Assembly: GCA_964017125.1 (NCBI GenBank)
Contig: OZ024902.1
Location: 105,940,560 to 106,004,559 of the forward strand
Length of the DNA: 64,000 nt
Direction: 5' to 3'
Source: Flabesymbios commensalis
Taxonomy: Eukaryota; Annelida; Polychaeta; Terebellida; Flabelligeridae
The position numbers were made by a program, and so were the translations under genes. How positions within the stretch are numbered: position 1 is the stretch's first letter; each line of letters opens with the position of its first letter. The notes below the pieces were generated by a model. The model saw only the letters and a list, made by a program, of their open reading frames with translations, had not been told where the DNA came from and did not search any database. Below, one piece after another: positions 33,462 to 45,910 of the stretch.

Positions 33462-34165
33462 TAAGGACGGCAGGTTTATACAAGATCGCATTTTTTCTTA
33501 TTATAGAATGTTAAATACGTGATCAATGGACTATACACGAAATATAAAATTAAAATATTAAAGATAAGTAGCCGGATTCGGCAATTTAAAGTACATCAAT
33601 GAGCGCTTAACATTGTAATGTATTATCAATAGGTCTACAAGCTCAGCCTCACCGAAAAGACACCTAAAGACGGCAGGATTATACGAGATCGCATTATTTC
33701 TTATTATAGCATGTTTAATACGTGATCATCGGACTATATACGAAATATAAAATTAAAATATTAAAGATAAGTAGCCGAATTCGGCAATTTAAAGTACGTC
33801 AATGAGCGCTTAACATTGTAATGTATTATCAATACAAGTTCAGCCTCACTGAAAAGACACCTAAAGACGGCAGGATTATACGAGATCGCTTTATTTCTTA
33901 TTATAGCATGTTTAATACGTCATCATCAGATTATGTACGAAATATAAATTTAAAATATTAAAGATAAGTGGCAGAATTCTGCAACTAAGAGTGTCAATGA
34001 GCGCTATACATTGCAATGTATTATCAATGGGCAGTCCCCCCTCACCGAAAAGACACCTAAAGACGGCAGGATTATACGGAATCACATTATTTCTTATTAT
34101 AGCATGTTTAATACGTGATCATCGGACTACATACGAAACATAAAATTAAAATATTATCGGAGTAA

Positions 34166-37100
34166 GTACAGGACAGGTACTGTGTAAAAGCATAGAAACC
34201 TAAATCTATATTAATAAACAATACTATGAATTGATACACTTTCATCAGATATCTAAGCCTGCAGTGTCAGAGACATCTTAAAACTTAAGCAGTGCCACCC
34301 TCCCCCTTTTTCACTCTGGGGGTGTTGAAAAGATTAAAGCAATCTGACTAACGGTAGCTGCCATCACTTAGGGCGTAGTTCAGCGTTGATCGTGTTGTGA
34401 CAACATTTTAGGGAGAGGAGCATCACTTTGATTACGAAACACTAAGTAACTTATTAAAGCTGTTATCTCAAAAAAGAAATACTTGCTAAAATATTTATAT
34501 ATAGTATACAGAACTGCTTTGCATATTAAGTTTCCGTCAGTATGAACTTAGACCGGTAAATTGATAAGTAATTGCAAAGTGTACATATACAATGTCATAA
34601 CAATTCGAAAATTATCATGATTATGCGGCTAGTTATAAGTTAGTAACAAAATTATAATATTACTACAGCATGTATCAGAAATAGTTTTATAAAACCTTTC
34701 CGATGCTTGGAGTAGGTGATGTTTGGACTTAGTAATTTTAGGTGTAGTTTTTTGTATATTTGAACCACCCATTGTAAATTATAACTTTGTCAGTTTTTAA
34801 GATATTTCAAAGTGTAATACATCATTGGAATCGCTCAGGCACCTAGTATTAGCTCATATTTGTTATATTTCGATATCTTAAAAAGAACCTATATAAAAAG
34901 AGATTTTAATAAATTGCAAAATTTATCAATCTTTGTACAATTATGGCTTTGCCAATTTGCAAGATATTGTCAAGCTAAATATACCATCGGAATCGCTTAC
35001 TTAACTAGTATTTGCTATTATTCTCAGTAAGTGGTAGTTGAAAAAGAACTTATTTAAAAACGGTTTTAAATGAATAAAAACTTCAATATATTAGGCACAT
35101 CGTCGAGACGCATATCAGATTATAGTGGCTAAAAATACTTTCCAGTGATATAAATATTTCCACTTTATCTTGGAAACTTTTTCTGTTATTAATTAAAAAT
35201 CATGTTTCAATGTTGTTTTCAATGCAAATAATTATTTGGATGCGATGCAGTTAATACCTAGTGGACTCTTCTTGGCTTCAGGCCCGAAGCCAGGGGGGTC
35301 GGAGGAGTCGTACGACCCCCCCCCCCCCCTGCAAGCTGAAGGTCCACATTTTGGCCATCCCATATCTCAGACTTTTGACCAACTTCACAAAAACATTGGT
35401 TCAACGTTTCGAGACTATGGATACACATTGTGATTGTTTCGTGTTTTGCAAAGTGTTAGACGTTTCTAGCCGTATTACCATTGTTAGGCCTACTGGTTTG
35501 AAAAATCACCAAACCATTTAGCGGCATATATATGGGGCTGTAGGTAATAAGGTTGAATTACCCATTATTATAGGTTCATAAATCGTGTAACCTTTTCTCT
35601 GTGATTGTCTCTATAAACTGTTGTTTCATAACTATTTCATAACTCGTTCATGGTCCAAAATGTAGAATGCAAAAAATACTAGATTTGGTCCGAAATACAT
35701 TTCAAGCCTTAGATTGCAAAATTTCCCATGGAGCATGTCCCCGTACACCTCTAGAGCAGAGCACAGGCCCCATAAGAGACTGGCCTTTGGGGTGTAAAAA
35801 TTATAGTAAAATATCGCCCCTTCCCCCTATCCCCCGTCTGTCAATTCCTGGATCCACCACTGATTAGCAATTTACTATGTGGTTGGAAAAAATACAACCA
35901 GCTGATTTACTACACGCAAGGGTTATAGATCTTAACCCTTAGAGCACTGAATTGTTTTTTTGTATAAACCATGGAGACCAGGTTTTTTTTTAAATTTCAA
36001 ATCATCATATATGTTTTAGTTATCTCTTTCTGCTTCATTTCACTACCTAGGACCTATGTTATGGGTCTGCGACCATTAAATTAATTTTCTCTAATTATTT
36101 CAGCGCGGGGATCGTCTACATACGGTCCCCGCGCTGAATGGGTTAACCACTTAATGGTGTTTTCTTGTCGCACAGGTTCTTGTTTCTGTAAGTATTATGG
36201 CAAGTTTGTAGTTTAGGCCTAATTAAAATGTTTCATCTTAGATCAGGGCCATAGGCCTAGCTTGCGGGGGGGGGGGGGGGTGGTAGAGGTGGAATTTTAA
36301 AATGATGCCTCATTTTAGTAAAATTTTCGCCTGTTTTACCATTAATACCAGTTTCCACCACCCCCCCCCCTCCTCCGCTGCCCCATGTGTTCTGTCCCAG
36401 GCTACTGGTATTTCCAATGGCACTGAATGTAAGAAACCTCTCTAATCAGGGCCGTAGCCACGGGATACTGATTACTCCGGTGTGTGGGGTGGGGTTGTCT
36501 TGCGAAATTTGACATTTCAAATGGTGCATCCTGGCAATATTGGTCCGGTGAAAACCGGACCGGTGGCTACGGCAAGTTTATTTTCCTATCTTTTTCAGCA
36601 AAATGATTTGATGTATAGGGTTACTTTACAAAAGTATATTACATCGCAATCTGCTGAGTCAAGCAGTAGGCCCTATAGGATACGACATTTATGCTTCACC
36701 TGCCACCTACTGATTATGTCTATGATATCCCTTTATACATATTAATTCACATAAACATTTTGGACTTCACATTACACCTGAAGCTGAATCATAACGCTAG
36801 ATGGGCTGTCAGAAAATATTCACACCAACATTTCTGCATTATTAATTAATTTCGTTTCACGAATTTGCTAGAAGTGGTTCCTATATGATCCTGTTCTATA
36901 GCATTATTTGTTAGGGCATAGGGGCCTACGATAGAACAGCGTCAACTACACTGGTATAATATAATGATTCTGTCCCGGGGTAAACCGGTAAATCCATTAA
37001 ATTACACACACAAAATCATCAATCGATCCTTTTGTAAAGTTTGTCAGCTACAAAAACAAACATCGTTTTCATGTTGCATGACATGTAGATGTTTTTTATT

Positions 37101-37509
37101 GAAAAAACATGTATTTTCCTCAGTATTATGATATAGTTATTCAGTAGTAGATAAGCCTAATAGAGAAATACACATTAATGCAAAATGGCACGTGATCATA
37201 ATAGCTTTAAGGGGTGGCCTAATCAATTTAGCGTAGGCGGTTGAAAAACTTTTTGTGTCTTAAAAGGCAGGAAATGCGGAACATGGGGGGTTTATATTTA
37301 AAAAATAATGCAGAAGAAACATTCCCTCGTACCATCCTACTGGCGGCTGCCGAAAAAAAGTAGGAAAAAGGTCCACTTCTGGCTTAAAACGACCCCCCAC
37401 ACAAAATGCCTGGCAGCGGGCTAGCTGGGCTTTACAAGGTGCCTTACAACACTAATTAGCAGCTGACGCCAGCGTTTGGCAGGGGGTCAGCTAGGTGTGA
37501 TAATGATCC
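34166..37509. other. Centre of the foldback element
   Basis: No recognisable gene. The stretch 34700-35060 has two weak ~190-bp repeats (ATAACTTTGTCAGTTTTTAA and GGAATCGCT). C/G homopolymers occur near 35319, 36267 and 36360. CAGGGCCGTAGCCACGGG at 36447 with GGTGGCTACGGC at 36565 looks like a decayed hAT-type MITE. A piggyBac-like MITE is listed separately. Confidence 0.45.
35936..36142. mobile_element. piggyBac-like MITE, 207 bp, TTAA duplication
   Basis: TTAA at 35932-35935 and 36143-36146 flanks CCCTTAGAGCACTG and the complement of GCGCTGAATGGG. TTAA duplications with CCC(T/A)TT-like termini are typical of piggyBac-derived MITEs. The inverted ends are imperfect, so the element is old. Confidence 0.6.
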
Positions 37510-38370
37510 CAGTCCGATGATCACGTATTGAACATGCTATAATAAGAAATAATGCGATCCCGTAGAATCCCGCCGTCTTTAGGTGTCTTTTCGGTGAGGC
37601 TGAACTTGTCTTGATAGAACATTACAATGTATAGCGCTCATTGACGAACTTTAAAGTGCCGAATTCTGCTACTTATCTTTAATATTTTTATTTTATATTT
37701 CGTACATAGTCTGATGATCACGTATTAAACATGCTATAATAGGAAATAATGCAATCCCGTAGAATCCTGCCGTCTTTAGGTGTCTTTTCGGTGAGGCTGA
37801 ACTAGTATTAATAATACAATACAATGTAGGCTTATACTATAGGATATAGCGTTCATTGACGCTCTTTAAATAGCCGAATTCGGCTACTTATCTTTAATAT
37901 TTTAGTTTTATATTTCGCATATAGTCCGATGATCACATATTAAACATGCTATAATAAGAAATAATGCGATCTCGTAGAATCCTGCCGTCTTTAGGTGTCT
38001 TTTCGGTGAGGCTGAACTTGTAGGCCTATTGATAATACATTACAATGTATAGCGCTCATTGACGTACTTTAAATTGCTGAATTCGGCTACTTATCTTTAA
38101 TATTTTAATTTTATATTTCGTATATAGTCTGATGATCACGTATTAAACACGCTATAATAAGAATTATCGCGATCTCGTATAATCCTGCCTTCTTTAGGTG
38201 TCTTTTTGGAGACGCGGGACTGCCCATTGATAATAGATTGCAATGTATAGCGCTGATTGACGGACTTTAAAATGCCGAATTAGGCAAGATATAATTATTA
38301 TTTTTTTATAAAATTTGGTACATACACTGTGTGGGGCCTACCTAACACGATACATAAATATCTGAGTCCA

Positions 38371-38607
38371 TCCGCCAGCAAACAAAAATAATTCAGAATC
38401 ATAAAGTAGAATAAAAACAGTTTAATATTGCTTACATTCACAAACAACAAAACAAACCATTATTATTACCATTGCATAAAACATATCCACTTCAAACCAT
38501 GATTTAGTGCTTTAAAACATAAGAAAGCGCGACACCTTAAGGCTTAACAATTTGTTCGTTGACAGATATAGGCCTCTAATTTGATTAAGTTTTAATCAGT
38601 AGGCCTA
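38371..38607. other. Spacer with no recognised feature
   Basis: AT-rich, nothing seen. Confidence 0.4.
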
Positions 38608-39644
38608 GGGGAGGACGGGGCTTGTTCGAACCCTTAAGACATAATGCATACCTGTTCACTAGCTATTTACCTAAATCACTCATTATTTCATACATAGAGT
38701 GCTTCCACATGTATGATGCCCCACTAAAATTTATATTCAGTTGTCTTGTATTTTTTTTTAAATATAGCGCAAAATGTGATCACAACCAGACTGGTCGGAC
38801 ATGCCCCGCCTCTCGGGCATGTTCGACCAGTACCGTTCGAACATGCCCCGGTTATTAAAGTGCAATACAACAATGACAATAATTGGCAATCTTTTGTATT
38901 TTATTATTGCATTTTGCATAAATAGCAACAGTGTGATGTTGCCTTTCACAAGGTAGCAGCACCTTGTCAGTCTAGCATAACGTTGCCGGCAGTGGGCAAT
39001 GGCAGCTTGTCCATCAGGCCACCGGCGCACCACTGGCGGCATTTATTACGGTTATCCACCAACCGCCGGTTTACCAGACAAAACAGCATGTGTTGTATGA
39101 AAAAGTGTGATAATGTGTGGCTGAGTGAGTACCAGCATGTATGGGTGAGTGTGGACATGTGTGAATAAGATAAACTATGTTGCAATTATGACCATTGGTT
39201 GTGAGGCTAGTTCGGGGCATGTTCACACCCTTCCCGGGGCATATCCGAACACGTTTGAACGTGCCCCGTAATGCCATTTCAGCTTCAACCCCAATTATTG
39301 CCCATACCCCTTGTGATGGTTCAAAAATACTTTCCCTGTATGTTGTATACCTCTGTGTTCCATTTATAGAACAAGAAATGGTTACTTAACTACTAAAAAA
39401 TGTAGTTCACACAGTATTTAGAAAAATTAACGTAAATAAGATAAAATGAGACGAAAATCAAGTATTTGAATCATGAGCAAAACAAAAAAAACTATAGCTG
39501 GTGAATTTTGGGGAAAACAATACTTAGGGGAGAGGTACACGATGAATTATATTTTTAATTAACCAGGTGGCCCTCAATTCTGAGTTAGGGCCTACCAGCA
39601 GGGTGCGGACGTGCCCCGGTGTTGGAACATGCCCCGTCCTCCCC
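38608..39644. mobile_element. 1.04-kb TIR element with repeated GGGGCATGTTCG motifs
   Basis: The ends are GGGGAGGACGGGGC and its exact complement GCCCCGTCCTCCCC, each flanked by TA (38606-38607 and 39645-39646). GGGGCATGTTCG or its complement CGAACATGCCCC recurs, with variation, near both ends and internally (about 38620, 38800-38850, 39215-39270, 39610-39640). No transposase frame is present. The superfamily is not assigned. Confidence 0.8.
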
Positions 39645-39794
39645 TAATAATAAAGCGTTAGATGGGTAGGCCTACATCACAAAAAAAATAAAATGTATAT
39701 CCATGAGACATGACCATTATGTCCATGTCCATAAGTATTATATGACCCGGGATGGGATACGACCATTTTTTTAACACGGTAGTCTGTTTGAGTG

Positions 39795-39942
39795 CAGTGG
39801 CGGATCCAGGGGGGGGAGGGGGCGCTGGAGGCGCCCCCCCCCCTATTTTCGCCAAATACTAAAGTCCCCCAAATTTATTAAAATTTATCAAAAACTCTTG
39901 GGGCGCCCCCCCCCCTTTCTACAGATCTTGGATCCGCCATTG
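39795..39942. mobile_element. hAT-like MITE, 148 bp, 5-bp target duplication GAGTG
   Basis: CAGTGGCGGATCC at the left end matches the complement of GGATCCGCCATTG at the right end with one mismatch. GAGTG lies on both sides (39790-39794 and 39943-39947). The interior has paired GGCGCC/G-run and C-run blocks that fold back. Confidence 0.8.
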
Positions 39943-40739
39943 GAGTGCTATAAACAAAAAATCGGCTTAATATTATCTAAATTACAAAAATAAGGGGCGG
40001 ATTCAGGATTTTTCAAAGGGGGGGGCTTTAATTTAAATCAAAATGTGTGTAGTCTCATGTCAATCACCGGCGTGCTGTGCTAGGGGGGTTTGGGGGCATA
40101 TGCCCCCCCCCCCCCCAAGAAAATTTGAATTTAAAGACTCCGTTTACTGCCTTCTGGTGACATCTGCAGGTGGCACCGTTCAAAACTTACAAAAATGGAA
40201 CAATTGGAAGAATTATAGTAGGGTCAAATGATAAATATTAAAATAAATATATATTTTGCACACATCAATATACCGCTTTGACTGATTTTAAAATAGTTAG
40301 GCCTACCGTGTAGGCCTACACATTTTGATATTAATTAACTTGTGATTTCACAAAACTAACTATTTGTATGTAGGCTACATTATCCTGTTTATGTCAAATA
40401 AGTCAGAAATGACTTTTTACTTTGTGAATAAAATATCTGTCTAAGGTATGAATATCCAGTTGTGATTAAATATTGTGATACATAGTCCGGTAAAGCAGGC
40501 CATAATAGCCAGTATCAGAGGCAAAGTAGACAGTCTGTCATTTTCCTTTAACATTAAAACATCTCAGAACTGATCATTTTGGCTCAGACTCAACTCAAGC
40601 CTCGCTTTTTCTGTTCTCCTTCCAAGGCTACTGAACATTTTAATATTTTTTTCACTGATGTAGGCTAGCTAAAAAAGCCACCTCGTACATCGAACACTGA
40701 AATATAAATTATATTTTCTTAGGAGAAGTTAGTTGAGAT
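39943..40739. other. Intergenic stretch with a decayed G/C-run repeat
   Basis: GGGGCGGATTCAGGATTTTTC (39994-40014) followed by G and C runs resembles a decayed relative of the preceding MITE. The rest is unrecognised. Confidence 0.4.
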
Positions 40740-41980
40740 GAAATATCCAAGGTTATAAATTGTTTAAAGTCCTGGGTGGGATGATATCAATGCCATGGTT
40801 GTTAAATCTACTTATCATTTATATATTGCACCGCTAACTTATTTAATAAATTTGTCACTTGCACAGGGAGTATTTCCAAAAGAATTAAAAATTGCCAAGG
40901 TGACACCAATATATAAAAGTGGTGATTGTAAGACTATTAACAAATATAGTTTTTGAATGTATAATGTACAACAGAATTTTCTCCTTTCTAAACTCTTTTA
41001 ATTTGTTATACAAATATCAATTTGGATTTCGTGAAAAACATGGTACTAAAATGATATGGCTTTATTTGTGTTAGTGGACGAAATATCCAAGGAATTAGAT
41101 GAAGGAAAAATTGTACTAAGGGTGTTTTTAGACTTAAGTAAAGCGTTTGATACTGTTGACCATTCCATTTTACTTTAAAAATTATTTAAATATGGTGTTA
41201 GAGGTTTCGCTCTCAAATGGATGACAGATTACTTGAAATAATGACAGCAGTATGTATTATTTATTAGATATTGTTCTTCTAATGTGGTGTACCACAAGGT
41301 TCACTATTAGGTCCTTTGTTATTTTTAATTTATGTCAACGACATGTCTAATGTATCACACTTTTATTTGCAGATGACACAAATGTTTTTACTATTGGAAA
41401 ATATGTGAGGCAATTAATAGGCATTATGAATAATGAATTAACAAAAAATGTTGAATGGTTAAATGTAAACAAACTGTCATTAAATGTCAAAAAACTCATT
41501 ACATGAGTTTTAGCTTATTTCGAAATCGTAGTATTAACGATACAGATATTAAGATTAATGGGCAAATGGTAGCAAGTGTTGCTTGTACTAAATTGTTAGG
41601 AGTTTTAATTGATGAAAAACTGTCCTGGGCAGTTATTAAATCTATAAAAATGAAAATTTACATCAATATTAAATAAAGAAAAAAGTATATAAACTTGTCA
41701 ACATTAGTAACCTTGTACCACACTATTATTAATCCTTACCTAACGTAATGTTTAGAAGTGTGGGGAGGAGCTGCTGGTGATGTATATTTATTGTCATTGT
41801 TTAAATTGCAAAAACGAGTGGTTAGGATAATGAAAACCTTACCCCACAAAACTCACACTGAACCTATCTTTTTAGATTCAAAATTATCAAACATTAATCA
41901 ATTATAGAAACAGAAGATTTTATTATTTATGTTCAAATATATTCTTGGTTGTCTATCCAAATTGTTTAACCTTTTGACTG
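40740..41980 (+). mobile_element. Decayed LINE (CR1/L2/Jockey-like) reverse transcriptase fragment
   Basis: Translation in shifting frames shows the order of a non-LTR reverse transcriptase. F-P-K-E-L-K-I-A-K-V-T-P-I-Y-K-S-G-D lies near 40875. V-F-L-D-L-S-K-A-F-D-T-V-D-H is near 41125-41165, and G-V-P-Q-G-S-L-L-G-P-L near 41287. The catalytic F-A-D-D-T-N is near 41370, and T-K-L-L-G-V-L-I-D-E-K-L-S-W near 41590-41630. Stop codons and frameshifts are numerous, and part of the palm region is missing. The endonuclease is absent. It is an old 5'-truncated copy with no function. Confidence 0.85.
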
Positions 41981-42224
41981 CTGGCTCGGCACGATGTGTG
42001 GGCTATCACTGCTGACCAAGTTTAACCCTTTCATCACCACATTTTTCTAAATAAGGTTTGTTAACATCAGGCTAACCATAGATAAATAGTATTCTAATTT
42101 GAAATAAAAAGTGCAATAATAGATAAATTAAAGGTCCATGTAAGATTGTCTGCTTTTCTTGTTCATTTATTTGTGTTTATCTGGTAACCATGGCAAACAA
42201 AGTCAATAAAAGCAGGGTCAAACC

Positions 42225-43430
42225 AGCCTTAACTATGTAAAAATACTTTTTGGAGAGTTTTGCTCAAATTCTGTTCACTTGAGATGTCTATGGTGGTTGA
42301 AACTCACCAATACCCCAGAATGGAGCTATACCACAACACCCCGAGAGGTTACAGAGGGTAATATAAGGGCTGGAGGGGTAATACCCCATCAAATTACCCT
42401 TATGTCACCCCTTTTCCCGTATGGCAGGAAAGGATCAAATAACAAAACGATTGTCATGTTTGGACCAATGGCTAGTACTTCAAATACATTTGATGAATCC
42501 CAACCCAAGTACACACGGTGACATGGGTTGGGGTTGGGCTTCACAGGGATATTACCCGAAGGTCATGACAAGGACATCTCAAGGTCACAGATAGGTCAAA
42601 TCAGCTTCAAATAGGTGAAAATAACCTATTTTTGTTGGTTTTGTTTCAATTCAGCTCACTTGAGATGTCAATGTTGGTAGAAACTCACCTAGACCTCGGC
42701 ATGGAAATATAATAAAACACCCCCAATAAGTTATAGGGTTAATATAAGGGCTAGAGGGGTGATACCACATGAATCACCCTTATGACACCCCTTTCTCATA
42801 TATCTGGCAAAAATGGACCAAATAACTCGACGATTGTCATGTTTGGACCAATTGCCAGTGGGCCTACTTCAAATACATTGGATGAATCTCAAACCTAAGT
42901 AGGGCCTACACATGGTGACATGGTTTGTGGTTGGGCTTGACAGGGGTGTTACCTTAAGGTCACAACAAGGTCATCTCTCTCAAGGTCACAGGAAGGTCTA
43001 ATCAGCTTCAAATAGGTGCAAATAGCCTATTTTTGTTGGTTTTGCTTCAATTCAACTCACTTGAGATGTCAATGGTGGTTGAAACTCACCTATACTAGAC
43101 CCAAGCATGGAAATATAACAAACACCCCCAGAGGTAACAGCGTTAATATAAGGGCTGGAGGGGTAATACCCCATCAAATCACCTTTATGTCACCCCTTTC
43201 TCATATGGCAGAAATTAACCAAATAACTCAACGATTGTCATGTTTGGACCAATGGTCAGTACTTCAAATAAATACATGTGATGAATCACAATACATGTTA
43301 TGTATCACAACCCAAGTGGTGACATGGTTGGGGTTGGGCTTGACAGGGGTCATAAGGTCATGACAAGGTCATCGCAAGGTCACAGAAAGGTCAAATCAGC
43401 TTAAAATAGGTAAAAATCCTGGGGGGTTTG
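42225..43430 (+). repeat. Tandem array of ~400-bp units, three copies
   Basis: Units begin near 42270, 42650 and 43040 with TCACTTGAGATGTC-ATG-TGGT, then GTAATATAAGGGCTGGAGGG-type, CGATTGTCATGTTTGGACCA and AAGGTCACA-AGGTC. The first unit is the most diverged and lies mostly outside the 8.7-kb duplication. Copy B of the duplication has matching units near 51420 and 51820. The 80-115 codon frames are repeat shadows. Confidence 0.8.
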
Positions 43431-44158
43431 CTTCAATTCAGCTCACTTGAATCACAAAACGGATTCCCCATACCCGAAAACCTAGACGTGGAGCCAATAA
43501 TTATGTTTGGCCCTTTTGGTCCAAATATATTACGTTTTGTATGGATCTCGACACTTTTATTATTCTATGTCCGGGCCTATTGCTCCCTGAGTTTTTATCC
43601 AATCGACTTCAAACCTTGGCACAATGATCCTTAGGTTTTTTGGAGGTGTGATATGACTTTTCTAAGTCATAAATCATGATCTTCCGGATTTCTTAAGGAT
43701 TTCCTGGATCACCATGTGGATTAACGTCGGTCCAATGATTTACATGTTGGGAGAAGCCAATGAATGATTCTTGATTATTAAATAGGGGCCCTTTGTCAGA
43801 GGCGACACGACCGACCCTTTGAGCACTCACTACATTTAATCAATTAAAACACAAAGGCCAGCGTCGTAGAGAGTTGCTCAGCATTGAACCAACATTGGTT
43901 GCTTGATATGAACAGTAGAACCTTTCAAATTATGCATTTTACCATTGAACTAGCAGTTATAATTGCTTCAAACACGTCGATGCAATGTGGTTTTATTATT
44001 TTGCCAGCGTCACAGACAGTGATACAGCATTAAACTAGCAAAGAAATTAGAATACAGAAATTTAAAATTTCAATCAATTTCTCATAAATAACCCAACAAT
44101 ATTTAAAAAGGTCGCCAAAAAACGCACATAACGTAGTCCAAACATTATTACCCTCTAC

Positions 44159-45290
44159 CAGTGTTGGCGGTAGGATGAAAAATATCTTAGCCACTGTGGC
44201 TAAAACCTCTGAAAAGTTTTAGCACATTTTCTTTCTTGTAGCCACAATGAAATCATGTACCCAGTATCCATAATATTGGTGATATTGGTCTAGTAGGCCT
44301 ATTGATTTTGCATCTTACCACAGAAAGATAACTACTCAAGTTGAACCCGTTCATGATTTAGTCTTCATTTAGCGAATAAATAACCACACATTTATTTTAT
44401 GAAAAACTTCCAAGTGGTAGGCAAAGATGTCATGACTGCAGCAGCAGTGTGGAGTCAGTTTTATTACACTGATCATATAAGCCTGTGTTAAGCGTTCCCT
44501 GTTCTTGACCCTGTTCTTGACTAATCACTTTGATTAACGACTCCGCATTCCTACTTAATGGAGTATCAGGCAAAGCCAAGGGAATGTACTGAGCGGCCGA
44601 CCAACTAATCGCTTAGTTTTGTACGAAAAGGAGTTTTGTCCCAGCGAGGTGTTAGCTTTTAATAAATTCGAATGATTGCTTATTCATGAATGTTCTATCA
44701 CAAGTTCTTCCGTCTGTTGAGGCTAATAGGTCGATCACTGACACAGTGCCAGTGACAGGTAAAACGATCAGGCCTAATCCATTGCAATGGCCCGATGGTA
44801 ATAAAATGTAAAACACAAATTATTGAATGCAGATACAAAATAACTCATAACACAAAGGTTGTGATACAGTGACATACACATCACATGATCAGTGTATATA
44901 AAACAACATCATATTATCAAGTGGACAGATCACAGGAATAGGTCTACGCCGTGGTCGTCCGCATTTTGTTTTTTGTTTAGAATGTAAACAAACATAGTTT
45001 GTGTTGAATATAGTCTATAACATAGGCTATTATTGCTATATTTATAGATCGGCAAAATTGAAAGATGCTACCAAGATCGATTGAGAATTTTTAAAAAATC
45101 AAATAAAGCCATGTTTATGTAAAAAAACGATGGTAATGCAGTCATTTTTCAAGCTACTTTTACCGCGAAAACGGCTCAAGATCATCTAGTTTTTGTATTC
45201 GTTACTGTGGCTAAAGACATCACAAATCTTTCGCCACATGGCAAATATCTTCGCATTTGGCGACGTGGCGAGCGGCCAGCGCCAACGCTG
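44159..45290. mobile_element. hAT-like element, 1.13 kb, present only in copy A
   Basis: Ends CAGTGTTGGCG and the complement of CGCCAACGCTG differ at one of 11 bases. CTCTAC is duplicated on both sides (44153-44158 and 45291-45296). Copy B has the intact empty site ACCCTCTACACAATTACC near 52940. CAG termini and a 6-bp duplication fit hAT. No transposase frame is visible, so it is non-autonomous. Confidence 0.88.
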
Positions 45291-45429
45291 CTCTACACAA
45301 TTACCCTCTAGTTATATTTGGGCTATGCCCAAATATATTGAGTTTTTAACGGAACTTTAAACTTATTATTCTTGGCACGTTCTTGTAAGACGCTATATCT
45401 CCCTGAGTTTTTTCTAATCAACTATACTC

Positions 45430-45545
45430 TTGAATGGCAAAAGGCAGTTCCTGCTTACTTGTAAAGTGAGCAGATACCGCACTATGCTGCTCTTCAAATG
45501 CAAAAGGCAGTATCTGCTTACTTGTAAAGTTAGCAGATACTTCCT
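45430..45545. repeat. Two tandem hairpins in copy A
   Basis: Two related blocks of GCAAAAGGCAGT-CTGCTTACTTGTAAAGT-AGCAGATA. The second forms a perfect 10-bp stem (AGTATCTGCT with AGCAGATACT) around a 13-nt loop. Copy B has unrelated sequence here (about 53095-53180). Confidence 0.7.
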
Positions 45546-45559
45546 TTTGGCTTGCACAG

Positions 45560-45910
45560 CAGTAGTCCTATAATTGGGTCCAATGTTTGTTCAATAGTGG
45601 ACATGTGGGGTGATTCTCCATTCATTGCCAGGAGGGTGAACAGGGTGCCCCTATGTCCAGACCTACTCCACCCTTTAGTCCCTGGATTTGATAATAAAAA
45701 TACATTTATCCCAAGGTTTCAATTCCGGGCCAGCGTCGCAGACGGTGGCCCAGTATTGAACAGATATTGTGTATTTGTTATGGACAGTTGAAACATTTCA
45801 AATGCTACAATTAAAATAACAGTTGCAATTCTTTTCGAACACAAAACGTTGAATCAATGTTGTTTTAATGTTGGCCTAGAATCGAGGATAGTGATACAGC
45901 ATTAAATCAA
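45560..45910. repeat. CCAACATTG-family interspersed repeats in copy A
   Basis: Blocks with GGGTCCAATGTTTGTTCAAT, GGGCCAGCGTCGCAGACGG and GTTTTAATGTTGGCC belong to the dispersed family described at 6010-6310. Further pieces lie at 43857-44040. Copy B repeats them at 52640-52820 and 53180-53530. Confidence 0.55.

Larger units (their letters stand above)
32690..38370. mobile_element. Large foldback element with tandem-repeat arms
   Basis: The left arm (about 32690-34165) and right arm (about 37510-38370) are inverted copies built from ~190-bp tandem units. Each unit holds CACCGAAAAGACACCTAAAG, GCATGTTTAATACGTGATCA, GCCGAATTCGGCAATTTAAA and GTCAATGAGCGCT. Both arrays stop at the same unit position on the inner side (GATCATCGGACT). 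Outer ends share CACACAGTGTA(C/T)(A/G)TACCAAATTTTAT, and similarity fades just beyond. The 3.3-kb centre has no transposase I can recognise. The modular arms resemble foldback (TU-type) elements described in sea urchins. Confidence 0.7.

Noticed and set aside
42279-43363. 80-115 codon ORFs and their partners near 51786-52079
   Set aside because: Shadows of the ~400-bp tandem repeat and its duplicate.
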